A DNA stretch of 64,000 nucleotides, from positions 124,001-188,000 of the forward strand of contig ML991771.1 in NCBI GenBank assembly GCA_010094025.1. Direction: 5' to 3'. The stretch comes from Viridothelium virens (Eukaryota; Ascomycota; Dothideomycetes; Trypetheliales; Trypetheliaceae). The notes beneath the pieces were generated by a model. The model saw only the letters and a list, made by a program, of their open reading frames with translations, was not told the origin of the DNA and did no database searches. Shown here piece after piece: positions 10,504-23,024 of the stretch. Position numbers and translations under genes: made by a program. Each line of letters begins with the position of its first letter. Position 1 is the stretch's first letter.

Positions 10504-11168
10504 TAGAACTGGGTCATCTAACAATTGCTACCAGCACTACTGACTCGTCAAACGTGCTCACGTACCTAGGTTATCGTCCTTGGAATAGAGCAAGGGAAGC
10601 ACAGTAATTGCCAGAGCGGACGGGGCAATCTCGCTCATTTATTTGAATTGATCTAGCTGCGCTCAGTCCCTTGCCATGCCCCTTGTTAGATGGCAACCTT
10701 TCACATCCGGCTCTTTCTTTCCTTCAAAGGCCACTGCCCGTGACCATACCCAATTCCCTTCCTTATGTTTAGTTCCGTCTCTTTTGGGCTTTCAATGGCA
10801 CCGACCGGCCGACTATGGCGTCTGCAACATCGCGACTCATCAGATGGATACCGTGTAGAATTTAGGCACTGTGATCAAAGGCTCGCCACAATACCACAAA
10901 AGCCAAAGCTCGCCGCCAGCAAGAATCGACGCCTGCAAATGTCGCCAACAGCTGAAGGCTGACGTAAAGAGAAAAAAGGAGCACCCATGTTCTGTTGATA
11001 AAAACAACAGCCATGTTGCGAGGACACTGGGGTATGCTATGCTACGCTATACTAAAGACTATCTACGATATTTCAGAACGCTCCAGCATTTTAGAAATCT
11101 ATTAGCTCGGTCCTGAAGCAGGAAATCATCAATGAATGCAGATTTGTAGAGAGAAGGCTGGGAATAGA
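10504..11168. other. Intergenic, convergent
   Basis: 665 bases between the BSP gene and KAP104 3' ends. I see no supportable gene; the small ORFs here lack family resemblance. Confidence 0.5.
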
Positions 11169-14168
11169 TCACACTCTATATGTAGAGTGGAGATACGCTG
11201 CTTTCTCTGGGGGAAGTCTCGCGACGAACGCGTTAAAATCGGGTATAAGATTTTGGTACTGTATCAATACCTAGATAGAGGAATGTCAGTACACTTCACG
11301 TTGTCGGATTTCAGCTTGAACTTGCCCTTCGGAAGGTCTCTATGAATCCTTCCTCCTGCAGACCCATGCTGGTCAGGAAAAGTCCCGGGGCACTGGCTAA
11401 TTCGTTGAAAAACTCCAGCAAACAGGACTCCATGGCTTGCGGGTTGCTCATCACAATTTCAACAAACCCCTTGAGTGCGTGGCCCTTTTCGTCAGTCCAG
11501 TCAATCTTTCTCATCGCTTTCAGGAATGGTGGAGCGAAGGTTGCGAGATGGGGCGCCAGCTGTGGTGCACAGCCAATGCCGAGCCGACCCAATGCCAAAG
11601 CTGCGTTCTCGTTGAGCGATTCCGGTATCTGCTCGTTGAAGAGGATGACGACCAGCTTTTGGAGCAATGCCTCGACGTAGGGAGCCATCTCTGCTCGTTG
11701 CCGCATTGCAATTTCCCCGCAAGACCAGCAGGCGTTGTTGATGACGGAGTAGCCAGTTTCTTCAGCATCGGCACGGACTTGCTGGAGGTCGAGTTGGGCA
11801 ATAAGGGTCTGGAGAATGTTGGGCAGAACTGGCTGAAGTTGCGAAAATACGTAAATAGCACAGTCTCCGAGAAGGGCATACGCTGACTGCCGTACGTCGT
11901 TATTTGAGTCCTTCATGCAATAGATGAGAAGTTCAAACATGTTTGGAGACGAAGATGCAACTAGCTCTGCCGATTTTCGCTCGTCCAGGGCCTGGATTAT
12001 GGCCGACAAAAGATCGAGAGAGGTGACCAAGAAGTCTTTGTCTGGCTCATCTATTGCCGGATTTCGAGTGGCAATTTGACTGTCTTGAAGATTCTGGGTG
12101 ATGATGCTGATACAACGGGTGAAGATGGGTTTTGCGAAGGGGGCGAAATGATCTCCAAGTGCTGTGGCGATGTAAGAGAGGCATTCAAGTAGAGGAAACA
12201 TTTCTCGGGACTGGTCAGACACTTTCTGCCATCGCCCAATGAGCGCTGGCATGAGCATGTTGACGAGCTCTGGTTTTGCGAGCGTGGGGCCGACATGTTC
12301 GGCGAGTGTTTGCACGCAATCGTAAAGGATGAACATGTTCCGATCCTTGTATTTGCCAAAACATTGTACAAACTGCTGCACAATAACGTCGCAATATTCG
12401 ACGAGCTGCTGTTGGGCTTTCTCTTCCAGACTGGCGAAGGCAGAAGCAGCGGCCTCCTGTACCCGTTTGTTGTTATCAAGCATACGCTTCAACATTCCAT
12501 CCATGATCGGTTCGAAATATTGTTGACGGCCCGCTTTATCCAGGCGTGAGGCCCATTGGGAGTAACGACCTAATGACCAACAAGTAATTTGTCGAACAAC
12601 CGGTTGGGGGTCATTCAGGAGAGAGATCAGAAAATGGGTGAGTTCGGGTAGATGCGGGAAGACAACTTCCATGCAGCCATCTGCAATCGCACCAAGTGCA
12701 AGCACTGCCGCTTCTCGATTCGGCCATTCCGGATGATTCAGATTTTCCTTAAGATATGGTAATGTGACTTCGAAGACCGGTTCGTGAAACACGGAGGCCA
12801 GAACGTCCAATGCAGCTGCAGAGCATTTTCGTAAATTCCACTGCTCTTCTGGGTCTCCACCGTCATCGTCATCGTCATCATCATCCTCCACCTCACCTTC
12901 TTCAACATCATCTTCATCATAAGCGTATCCGTACGCAGCAGATTTCACCTCTCCGTTAGTGGTTTGGGCCGAGTTGTCTCCATTGGAGCCACCCGCCAAG
13001 CGCGCCGCCTTTGATGTAGCAAATTGTGGTTTTATGTCTTGTTCTCGGTCTTCCTCCTCAGCGTCAGCTGATTCTGCCTCCAACCTGAAAACATCATCTT
13101 CGCAATAGACCATGCTTTCCAACAGGACCGGTACCACTTTTGGAAGGTAAGGTTTGAGACCTTCCCGAAGCTTCTTGTCTTCGCCGATGCACAACCAGAA
13201 CTCTGCGGCATCAAGGGCGAGATCTCGATCATCACCTGACCGTTGCTGAGCGACCATGTAGTCGACCAGTCCGTTCATATGGGGCGCGATTTTCTCCGGA
13301 GTGATATCTGCAATGTGTATGAATGACCGACAGACATGTTTTCGGACTTCATCGCTTGAATCACTCGCGAGCTGGAACAGACGCTGAAGTAGCTGATCTA
13401 GGTTCGAGATCAGTGCAGCGGGCTTCTCGGGTATAAAGATGTTGATGCCGGCTAGAGAATTAGCACGGACCTTGGCAGTAATGCTCGTGGTGAACTCCAG
13501 AAACTTCGGTATGATAAAGTCAAGAGGTCTTTGCCCAGAATATTCTTTGTCCAGAGCACGCCTGTTATCTTCGCAGGTCTTCAAAAGGGCACCTGATGCT
13601 CCCTCCTGGGTCTCTGGAGATACATTACCACTTTCATTGCCGACCAATGAGATGAGCTCTGAAAGGACCTGTGGCCAACCCATGATCCCGCCATGCCGTA
13701 CGACCTCAGTAATCACGTTTCCTGCAAGGTTCCGGATCTGTGAATTGGGATCCTGGAGGCCAAGTAATATTGTAGAGCGTATGTAGGATCTGCTTTGTTC
13801 CGGAATGCTTTTGTATGACCTTTGTACATTGTTCTTCAGCATGAGAGCTGCCGCGCCTCTCGCTGTCTGATAGCCAGTAGCATCCATTGCCAGCCCAGCA
13901 GGCGGTTCGCGGCTTGTGAAAAGAAAAGTTAGGTAATTATTGATGTCGGGGGATTTTTTGGCTTGGTCCAGCATCTTTGGAAATCCAATATCGTTAGTCG
14001 GCCTTCCCAAAGCAAGATAGAGGAGCGACTGGTCTGTAGCAGTAGCCTCAAGGACGAGAGACTGACCTTTTCTGCGTTCTTCTGTGCGTTGACATCATGA
14101 CCACTGAGCGAGTCCTTCAGACATTGTGTAAGCTGCCCCAAGGGGCCCTGCTGAGGCTGCCACTCCAT
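11169..14168 (-). CDS. KAP104: Transportin / importin beta-2 (KAP104)
   Basis: Nuclear import receptor for PY-NLS cargo such as hnRNP proteins; binds RanGTP. Three exons: 14168-14067, 13974-11326 and 11270-11169, giving 950 residues. Exon 1 encodes MEWQPQQGPLGQLTQCLKDS, the transportin start. The 92-nt intron 1 joins NAEK to MLDQAKKSPDINNYL. The body is HEAT repeats, with an acidic loop around residues 370-395 that includes eight consecutive Asp and is diagnostic of importin beta-2. The large exon alone would end at FRRASSS, but a GC-AG intron (11325-11271, GCAAGT...CTAG, 55 nt) joins it to a last exon reading LIQYQNLIPDFNAFVARLPP..., the conserved family C-terminus. The terminal exon is therefore real and changes the usual single-ORF prediction. 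Confidence 0.93.
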
Positions 14169-16222
14169 GATATTTAGCTCGATGTCTTCGGGGGTGTAAC
14201 AAACGTCGACTTCAAAGATGGTGTGACGCTGGATAGTCTAGTCTAGTCCGTAGTACGTAGAAAATAATGAACGACGGTGCGACGAGAGAGAGTGCTTCAG
14301 GCGAACAGACAAGACACCGAGAAGACCTAATGACCGTGATATGAAGTCAGCAATCACGCGCCAGAATTACTGCACTTTTAGTGAATGCAGAATGGAGAGG
14401 AGGGGGGACCAAAGATACTCACAGTAGTTTTAGGTCTCATCTTGCTTTCTTTGTCATCAAGCTAGAGAGTCCGGCTTTGGCGTCACCTTGAAAGTGTATG
14501 CAATATGTTTGACAGTCCAATGGATGCTGACGACCACCTATACGGATGTCTGCAGTTAGGAGAGGGCGCAGTTGGACCTGTGTTCAGGTGGGATAGGCGT
14601 TGGGTGGAGGCTCGGCCTTGAAGCTGGCGTTTGGTCAGGCAAATTGAGGAGCAAAGAGGCGATGGACGGAATTCAGCTTGGCTCCGGTATTTTGGATCTC
14701 AGGCTTAATACAAGACAAGTGAGTGCGCGAACGGCCACAAAAGCTGGTCTTCCAGGCTTCGTTCCCCGCCAAACTCAAAGCGGCGCTTGGTTGGGCGGCT
14801 GCGGAGAACAGAACAGCAGCACCATCGACTCCCTTACGCTCTCATCTTCGTCACTGAAACGCTAACTACTGGAACCCCCATTTTCTTTTGGTTAAATCCT
14901 CATTGAGGCCATGCATGTTAATGGCGCATCGTGAGCAGCTCCGTCTTGCAGCAAACATGCCTTTCAGCACAAATTTGGAGCTCGAATCTGTGGTAGCCAA
15001 TAACCACGCCAACTCTTACTTGCCATGTGTACCCCCGGTGCTCCCCATCGGTGTGCCACCATGCTTCCATGCTTTTGACCACATGTTGCCCACTCGGTTT
15101 CTTTTCCCTTGCCGCATTGCATTGCCACTGTTACAATGACCACGTGCAAGTTTCTTGCTTGAGGAACGAGTCCCCGCCTGACTGTGGGTTGACAGCGATT
15201 TCGATTACTCCAAGTTGATTAAGCTGGACCAGGTAGTGAAACTTGTAAAGCAGAGGTGCGCGAGGCGCTACATCAAGTCCGCAAAGCACTATATATATAT
15301 AGCGTGGCTGGCCAGCATGACGTTCTACTTGTGAATAACCGTCTCAAATTTCGCTGTTTGGGTACTTCATCGTCATTATCCGTGAGGATCATCGGAAGAG
15401 GGACAGCTTTTCGATACAGACGAGTCCACGAAATTCCATACCTATTGATGCAAGCTGTAGATGATGGATCACCTTTCATTACTGATTCAGAGACATTAGA
15501 TAGGTATGTATAGCTATGTCATGCTGCTGACGGTAAATGGTCACGTACTCCGTATCGTTCTACTTCACGACACCTAGTCTTTAATCAACACTAAACATTC
15601 AGCATACGAAACAGGTAAAGAAATACTAAATGAATGACGAGATAAGTGGCCAGGCATGGCAGCATCAGATTTCAAATGAAGTATTTGAAGGTTAGTTCTC
15701 CTACGTAGTCTTTGAGATGCGACCCAAAATACGCTTGATATTGGTTTACGTAATCTGCTTTGCTTCAAGGCTACTGTTGGGAAAGCGAACCATTAAGCTA
15801 TCGCGGCAGAATGAAGAATTAATGGTTATCGAGATAGAATTGCCATGCGGTTATTTGGAAGAGGTGGTACCTAGGTCTCAGCAGCTTATTCATAGGAAAA
15901 AACATACCATAGAGATGGGACTTTTGGCGGAAGGCAATTGTCTCAATGCTTCGCACTTTCTCCGGTCAAGTAGTCAAAATACTGTATTCCATACCTGCGG
16001 ATCGCTAAAGAGCAGAAAGTCAAATATGAAGGCGAAAAGTTGGCGCGAGATTTGCCCTAGTCCTACCTTAGTACCCCCCCTGCCCTAGCCGGTAGTAAGC
16101 TTAGAGACGCGGAGCTTCTCAACTTTCTTTCGGCCGGAGAAGAGGTTGCTCACGCAAAACAACATCATCCTAATCCATCTCCCAATCCCGTAATCAATTA
16201 CTCTGCCCATCGCATCCCCATA
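14169..16222. other. Long intergenic, divergent KAP104/MDH
   Basis: About 2 kb without a supportable gene. It holds both promoters, a short TA run near 15290, the TACGGAGTAC motif (reverse strand) at 15545-15554, and CT-rich leader sequence at about 16140-16220 just before the MDH ATG. Confidence 0.5.
15545..15554 (-). repeat. TACGGAGTAC motif, copy 3
   Basis: Exact decamer on the reverse strand (GTACTCCGTA as written), about 670 bases upstream of MDH. Confidence 0.8.
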
Positions 16223-17464
16223 ATGCTTTCGCGTCAGATTTTTGGCGCTGTCCAGAGGAGAGCCTTTTCTGCCTCTGCTAGTCAGGTAATTGTCCAACCC
16301 AAGCTGTGTTACTGCATAGTGAACCCGAGCACTGCTGATTGCTCTTCTAGGCCTCCAAAGTCGCTGTCCTCGGCGCTGCCGGCGGAATTGGCCAACCTCT
16401 CTCACTACTTCTCAAGCTCAATCCAAGGGTCAGCGAGCTTGCGCTATACGATATTAAGGGTGGTCCTGGTACGGCTCCAATTGCAATCTGACCCTAATGT
16501 TGGGAAGGCGAAAATTGATCCACTACAATAGGCGTGGCCGCGGACGTCAGCCATATCAACACCAAAAGCACAGTAAGTAACTTCTCTGATTATCTTGTCT
16601 ACCGACTGATTTGTCGTAGGTCAAAGGCTACGATCCAACCCCAACAGGCTTGAAGGAATGCTTGACCGACTCGGAAATCGTTCTCATCCCTGCCGGTGTA
16701 CCTCGCAAGCCTGGCATGACCCGCGATGGTACATTCAATATTCTTGAAGTCTTTGATTCCGTTACTGAACATCTTTAGATCTGTTCAACACCAACGCATC
16801 CATTGTTCGCGACCTTGCCAAAGCCGCAGCCGACTCTGCTCCCAACGCCAACGTCCTTGTCATCTCCAACCCGGTCAACTCCACTGTCCCCATTACCGCC
16901 GAGGTTTTCAAGTCCAAAAACGTGTACAATCCAAAGAGGCTTTTCGGTGTCACCACTCTGGACGTGGTCCGTGCAAGTCGTTTCATCTCGCAGCTCAAGT
17001 CCACCGATCCTGCAAACGAGAACATCACGGTCGTTGGTGGTCACTCGGGTGCCACGATTGTTCCTCTCCTTTCGCAGTCCGGTTACTCTCTCGAAGGCTC
17101 CACACTTGACGACTATGTCAGGCGCGTTCAGTTTGGTGGTGACGAAGTGGTTCAGGCTAAAGGTGGTGCTGGATCTGCTACTCTCTCTATGGCTATGGCC
17201 GGCGCCCGATTTGCTGAGAGCTTATTGAAGGCCGCTCAGGGTCAAAAGGGCGTCATTGAGCCGACCTTTGTTGACAGTCCGTTATACAAAGATCGCGGAT
17301 GCGAATACTTTGCCAGCAACGTTGAGCTCGGTCCCAATGGCGTCGAAAATATCCACCCTGTCGGCAAGATCACGGATCACGAGCAGAAGCTTCTCGATGT
17401 TTGCTTGCAAGATCTGGCAAAGAACATTGAAAAAGGTGTCAAGTTCGCGAAGGAGAACCCGTGA
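16223..17464 (+). CDS. MDH1: Malate dehydrogenase, mitochondrial
   Basis: Interconverts malate and oxaloacetate with NAD in the TCA cycle. Five exons: 16223-16285, 16351-16468, 16532-16572, 16620-16728 and 16779-17464, with introns of 65, 63, 47 and 50 nt, give 338 residues, the normal length. Residues 1-21 are a presequence ([20 protein letters not shown]). Then [20 protein letters not shown] binds NAD, and the mobile loop [15 protein letters not shown] carries the substrate arginines. [10 protein letters not shown] and [13 protein letters not shown] (catalytic His) follow, and the C-terminus is GVKFAKENP. Codon use looks optimised, as expected for a highly expressed gene. Confidence 0.96.
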
Positions 17465-18474
17465 TGGCCTTGTATCTAAGTTGAGCGTTCATGGGGGTAA
17501 GCACGATGGCGATGGTCAGCTTTCAGCACATTCGTCAGCGGAAGATACACTTGGGTGGAGCTAAATTTCAATCATCTAGATCTCTGCCGTAGCGCGTCCT
17601 CGTGTTTGTAGATCTATCTAGACTTTACTCATTGATCTCCCTGACATCCTGCACACGTCATCCCAAGCTCTCTGGATTCTCAATTAGGTACTGAGTACTT
17701 CAAGCTCGTTAATTGTTGAAAATAAGGTCTGCTTGTTCTCATGGGCATCCACTTTAATCAAGAAGGCTGCCGGCAAACTCGCATCGATCAAACTGAGAAT
17801 GAGGCAAAGTCATAGTGGTATTGACCATAGAGGTAGTGTAAAACAGATATACTATTGGAAAATAAGCCCGGTGAGGGAGTGACTTTGTGCCACATCACAA
17901 ATCGGGAAACCTCTGTGCCGCTCATCATACCTACAGCTTCAAGACAGATTTTGCGGATAGGCTAGCAAATAACCGTCTCTATCCACCTCTTCAATTCGTA
18001 ACTCATTCATGAATACGCAAACCCTGGCAATAGCGTTCGCTATGGTGCAATTCCTGCGGGCGACTTGAGAACGTCAAAGTTCTCAGCTTGTCGTAGTACA
18101 AGGCCCAATAACAATATCCTAAAGGTATGCCAAAAAGGGTTGTATGTTGAATGAACCACCCCGCTTCAATTCAGAAGCTAAGGCTAGCTCTCCATCACAT
18201 TGACGCCTAGGACCAACTTCGATGAGCAGATCCAAAACGGAATACCACCAGTAACATATATAATGTATCTCACCATATCATATGTGAAATGTGCTGTGGA
18301 GGTCATCCAAGGTCGCTTTTGGGATGAACACCAACAGCTTCTCTTGGATTGGCGGGTTTGTTAGTCCATCCAATACCCTCGTATTATTAGGCATGCCGCT
18401 AGAAAAGATCGTATCGTCATGTCTTATATTTCTTCAATGCGAAGTTCTTTCCCGTCGGGTACCTATCTTGCAAC
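17465..18474. other. Intergenic between MDH and DFR-like gene
   Basis: About 1 kb of AT-rich sequence between two same-strand genes. I see no gene or repeat I can support. Confidence 0.5.
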
Positions 18475-19735
18475 ATGTCCACGACGTCAAACACTCGGCT
18501 TGTGCTAATCACAGGCATCAATGGATATATGCAAGAAGTCCACCAATTGCCGGAACCTGCGGCCACTGACTTTCACACAGTGCCTCCTGGACTGCAAAGA
18601 TTTTCCTCGACCATGGATTCTCAGTTCGAGGCACAACTCGAATGCTCGACTCGGCGAAACAGGTCCAAGACGTCCTGAGAGATTATGTAGATGCCGGTCG
18701 TCTTTCTATCATAGAGGTGAAAGATATTACGGCCGACGACGCTTTCGACCAAGCAATTCAAGGTATCCAGCATTGCCCAATTTGAGCCCTACGACCCTTC
18801 TAAGATGCTATCCCATATTGCGTTCACGTTGTATTGAATGCCCTGACAATGGCTGAGAATCTTAAGGCTGTTATGCTGTCATTCACGTGGCTTCTCCCAT
18901 CTCACAGTACTTTACCGATCCCGACCCCGTCATCCACACGGCCAAGACTGCCACGATCTCGATCCTAGCATCTGCTGTGAAATATGCTCAAACAAACCCA
19001 TCTTCATCCTTGACCTCCGTAGTCCTCACTTCCTCAACTGCCGCCATCATGTCTCCAAAAGACGGCCCTCACACATTCACTGAGGACGACTGGAACACCC
19101 ATTCTCCCGCCCAAGTCGCCGAACACGGAAAGAACACCCCAGGAATCCAGATCTATCGCGCGAGTAAGGTCGCCAGTGAGCGTGCATTCTGGGACTTTCG
19201 CCGGGAGCACCAAGAACAGATTACGTTCACGATGACGACCATCAATCCAACCTGGGTCATCGGACCGCCGCTGGTTCCCCCAACTTCGCCCGACAAGATC
19301 AACGAGACCGTGCTGTCAATCTACACAGTCCTCTCCGGACAGCCAATTCCGGCGCCGCTGGCTGGCTCTTCTGCGTCCTTTGTGGATGTGCGCGACGTCG
19401 GACGCATGCACATGCTTGCGGTGCAGAGGGCGAAAGTGGCGGACGGGCAGCGGTATATTGCTTGTGCTGGATTGGGCGCGGAGCAGGCGATCGCGGATAT
19501 ATTGAATCGGGAGTATGTGGGGACAGACGGGAGTCGGAGTGTGTGGTTCAAGGAAAAGGGTAGAACCATGGAGACGGGGACTCCTGGGAAGGGATATAAG
19601 CCTGACTATACCTGGCCGAACCCCGCGGGGGTAACAATCGACGGAAGTAAAGCAGTGAGGGATTTAGGATTAGAGTATATTGGATATGAGAAGGCTGTCT
19701 TGGACTCCGCGAGGGCTTTTGAGAGATATCTTTAA
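18475..19735 (+). CDS. NAD(P)-dependent extended SDR, dihydroflavonol-4-reductase/GRE2-like
   Basis: A reductase of aldehydes or ketones in the DFR/GRE2 family. Three exons: 18475-18530, 18581-18762 and 18867-19735, 368 residues. The Rossmann motif is complete only if a GC-AG intron is removed (18531-18580, GCAAGA...CACAG): exon 1 LVLITGINGY then IASWTAKIFLDHGFSVRGTTR. Intron 2 (104 nt) joins DAFDQAIQ to GCYAVIHVASPISQYF. Ser of VLTSSTAA and the YxxxK motif of IYRASKVASERAF form the catalytic set. The C-terminal part has WVIGPPLVPP and SFVDVRDVGRMHMLA. The substrate is unknown. A GT-only gene finder would probably truncate the N-terminus. Confidence 0.88.
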
Positions 19736-19954
19736 TCTGTAAAGGAACGGAGAGATGATGTAGAGATTGATTAAAATAAGAGTCTTGCAAGAGGCTGTGG
19801 TACAGGAATGAAGAGAATATTGGGCTTTGCAGATGTTTGAGCTGCATGTTCTGACGGCCCCTCAGAAAATCTTGTATACTCCAAAACCATGCACCGATGG
19901 AAGTCGAAACCCAGCACTCTTTGAATAATACAGTCTTGCTCTTACACCGCTTCC

Positions 19955-21919
19955 TCATCCAGCGTGTTCCACGATCTCGCTGACCATTTTACCATTCTTG
20001 ACGTAACTGCGTATCTGCTCCGGCAAGGGACATTCCCGGTAATCGTCTTCCTCTGCTTGGGGTGGAACATTGATGTTGACAGCCGTGCATTTAGAAGTCA
20101 AGACCTCAGTGTTCAGGCTTTCAGGGCTCAGATAGACGGTTGCACCATCGACCTGATCAAGCATGACAGTGGGCAGACTCCCAAGCACCTGGTCACGCAT
20201 GAGCAAGAGCACAGAATAGATGAGTCCCTTTGATAGAGCTAGAGACGTACCTGAAGAGCGAATTTTCCACAGCGAATCACGTCTACTGAAGAAACAACGG
20301 AGTCGACGATGAGAGAGAGACCAGGAGAATTGTCTATAGAGACGGCGTTGAACTTTCCTGTGATCCGAAGTGTGGTATTCTTGCACTTTGTAATCAGTAT
20401 AGAGTGTTGGATTTGTGCCTCAATCTCAATGGGCTGTTGCTCGTTCTCAAAGTTTTCCTGATTGATATAATTAGTATCCAGAATCCATTAAGGAATCGAC
20501 ATTACCTACCACCAACCATTTATTCCCATCCAGTTCTTTCTTTGGGGGTTTCTTTTGTCGCATGGCTTCTGGTTTCGGCTTCTTTGGAGGATTCGGAGAT
20601 TTCCGTCCAGTGGAACTGGAGCTATCGCTGCGAACAGGAACGGGCGCATTGGCCCTTAGGGATGGATTTTTGTGTGTCATCTCGCTTTTATCAACTCTTC
20701 TGAGCCCTCTTGTCACATCTTCTCCTCGATTCAGTTGGTCAAATACAGCTCCCATGTCTGGCGTAGCTGACTTGGACGCAGCTGGCTGCGAAGGTGGTGG
20801 ATTGTCAAAGGTAGGAAGAGGCGGCGGCGGTGGCGGCGGTGGAGGAGCCCCAGTACTGCTTGGAGTGGGCCCCGATGTGCCATTAACGGTAGGCTCAGAC
20901 TTGCTGTTCTTCAGTGCTTGGGAGGGCTCGATCCCGTCTTTATTCCATGTGAGACCTGCAACATAGTGGTTCTTGATGAAGCCAATCAGAGATTTCCAGA
21001 TCTTGTAGTACGACTGCACCCAACTGATCTGAGTCTGGTCCCTGGAAAATGTAAGCGCGTGATCACCGAGACCTTTTATCAATTCATACTTGTCCTTGTA
21101 CTCCTTCAGAACTCTATTACCGTAGAATTGTGCTCCACCAAGAACTTCAGAGACGAAGTCCGCAGGCTTTGGATCTATTGCCACCCAGGAGAGTGCACCG
21201 ATACCGTCTGCTACCATTGATATATGATCCTTCAACTTTGGGTCTCTATTTGCTTCCCGTGCCTCTGTAACTCTTTGCATGTCTTGCTGAAGCTCCTTCA
21301 GGATTTCCATATAGAGCGACGAGGTGACTTCCGGCTTTTTGGCTTGCGTGCTGATCAGCAGCACCCGCCGTTGGGCAGCAAAAGCTCGAGAGACTGAGGA
21401 TGCCTGTATGAATACTCCATCAGAATTTATCCCATGGGAACGAGTCAAGGCATCTATGGTGCCATCACGTACTTGCTCGGCAATAGGACCTCCCAACTCT
21501 TGACTCAGATTCAAGAAAGCTTTCACGTCGCTATTTATTAAGGAGTCAAAGTCTTCGATCGGCTGTGGAAGGGAGCTTGTCTTCGAGGGGGTCGGAGTGA
21601 TATTTTGAGGAGTGGTGCCAGGAGCCTTGGCAGTCGATGGGGCGGAGATCGATCCATTGGTAGTTGTAGAGGGAGGAGGCTCGAAGGAGGCGGCAGACGA
21701 AGCGATGTCTTCAAGTCGTGATGTGGCAGCTTCAAGCCTAGAGACAAGCCTTGTAAGCAGAGAGTCGTTGGAGCTCTGTAGCGTATGTGCTTTTGAGATG
21801 TCCTTGATTACGTTTGCCATACTTGAGTTTGGCTTTACTTTTCGCTAAGCAGGACAAGATGCTGAAAAGACTGACCGTTTAATGAGGGTCGTCAGATTAT
21901 TCATGCCGGTAGACCCCAT
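19955..21919 (-). CDS. SRV2: Adenylyl cyclase-associated protein (CAP/SRV2)
   Basis: Actin-monomer recycling factor that also links Ras to adenylyl cyclase. Four exons: 21919-21876, 21737-20510, 20457-20251 and 20188-19955; introns of 138, 52 and 62 nt; 570 residues. The true start is the small exon MGSTGMNNLTTLIKR, which splices directly to LEAATSRLEDIASS. The ATG that opens the long exon frame (MANVIKD...) lies in the first intron. The N-terminal CAP helical domain is followed by a polyproline tract (about residues 310-320, nine Pro) and a WH2-like Ser/Lys region. The C-terminal beta-helix domain runs from KWLVENFENEQQPIEIEAQI to MVSEIVEHAG. The intron between KWLV and ENF uses GTG|GTAGGT. 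Confidence 0.95.
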
Positions 21920-23024
21920 GACTGTGGATGATGCGGAGTAGCTTTGTCCAAGCAAGGGGATAACTGCACGACTTCCGACGCGAGCGAATAATGTAGTAAT
22001 GTTTCGAGGGGACCGCAAGGTAAGGTTTCCACGCTCGCTGGGCTAGGAAGAAGATCGCCTTGGTCAGACGGGGTTTGGCAAACTACGGGACTTAGGAGCT
22101 GTAAGCTGCCCGAACGTCCTGCATAAAGTGGTAGGAGATGTTGAGACAGGGTCCGTGTCGCGCCAATTAGAGGACGGATCTTTTCAGCGAATGATTAGTA
22201 TCATCATCTCAGTACTCCATAAGGTAAGTTTCCGCGTCCCCCAGTTTCCTTTCTCTCCGACGTATTTTGGGACAAAAACGCCTAGTTGTCCTACGAGCAC
22301 GTCTCTATGAGTCTCTCCCTTATCGCGCCAGTTTGGCTACGCATAGGAGTTCTGCGTAAAGATCAACGCTATCCGTAAGAAGCTAACTTAATATCCGCTA
22401 ATTGCAGCCGTCTCTCCTTTGCTCTCTCTTTGCGCGTGACCGCCGGTCGGTCAACTTACTTCCACATCTAATACTCAAGCTACGAAATCCCGAAAAAGTG
22501 TTTCTGCCTAAGGCTGGAACAAGCTGGAGTGGGTTTAAGTCGCAATCCACATCGGGGTTACCGAGAATCGATGTTTGAATATCAGAAGTGGGGTGATACC
22601 TAGAAGGGACGGCTCCACCGTTCGCTTACTTTCAACCTGTAACCCGTTCAACACTTCTGGTAGCAACCTCTGGGGCGGTTCATGAATGTAGGCTCTTCGC
22701 TTATGCACCAGGGAAACGCCTTCTCCACGGACGGCATGGGTGTGCAGATATATAGCCGGCCGGGCGGTTCGAGGGGCGACTCGAGGAGCGCGTTGCAAGG
22801 TCTGCCACTTAGGTCCAGCAATTCTATGACTGAGACAGAGATCTCAAATTTCGGGAGAAGGCATCGATTGATCTGCTGCTGCACTGCGCAACTTCGGTTG
22901 TGACTGTGCGTCGGGTTTTACCCTTTTCTGGCCGAAGTACTTGCTTTGGTTATATCTAGTCCCTCAGCATGCAGATCTCCATGCAGCAGGATGCATTTTC
23001 CAAGGAAGCGTCATCGCCATAACT
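21920..23024. other. Intergenic, divergent CAP / surface protein promoters
   Basis: 1.1 kb holding the upstream regions of two divergent genes. I see no supportable ORF or repeat. Confidence 0.5.

Noticed and set aside
15285-15302. Short TA repeat
   Set aside because: Under 15 bases of ATATAT; common in AT-rich intergenic DNA and not informative.
14169-16222. Several 60-120 codon ORFs in the KAP104/MDH spacer
   Set aside because: No domain, poor codon coherence and no matching splice sites; length is expected by chance in 2 kb.
21738-21820. ATG-led N-terminal extension of CAP (MANVIKDISKAH...)
   Set aside because: This stretch lies in the first intron; the short exon at 21876-21919 gives the conserved CAP start directly joined to LEAATSRLEDIA.
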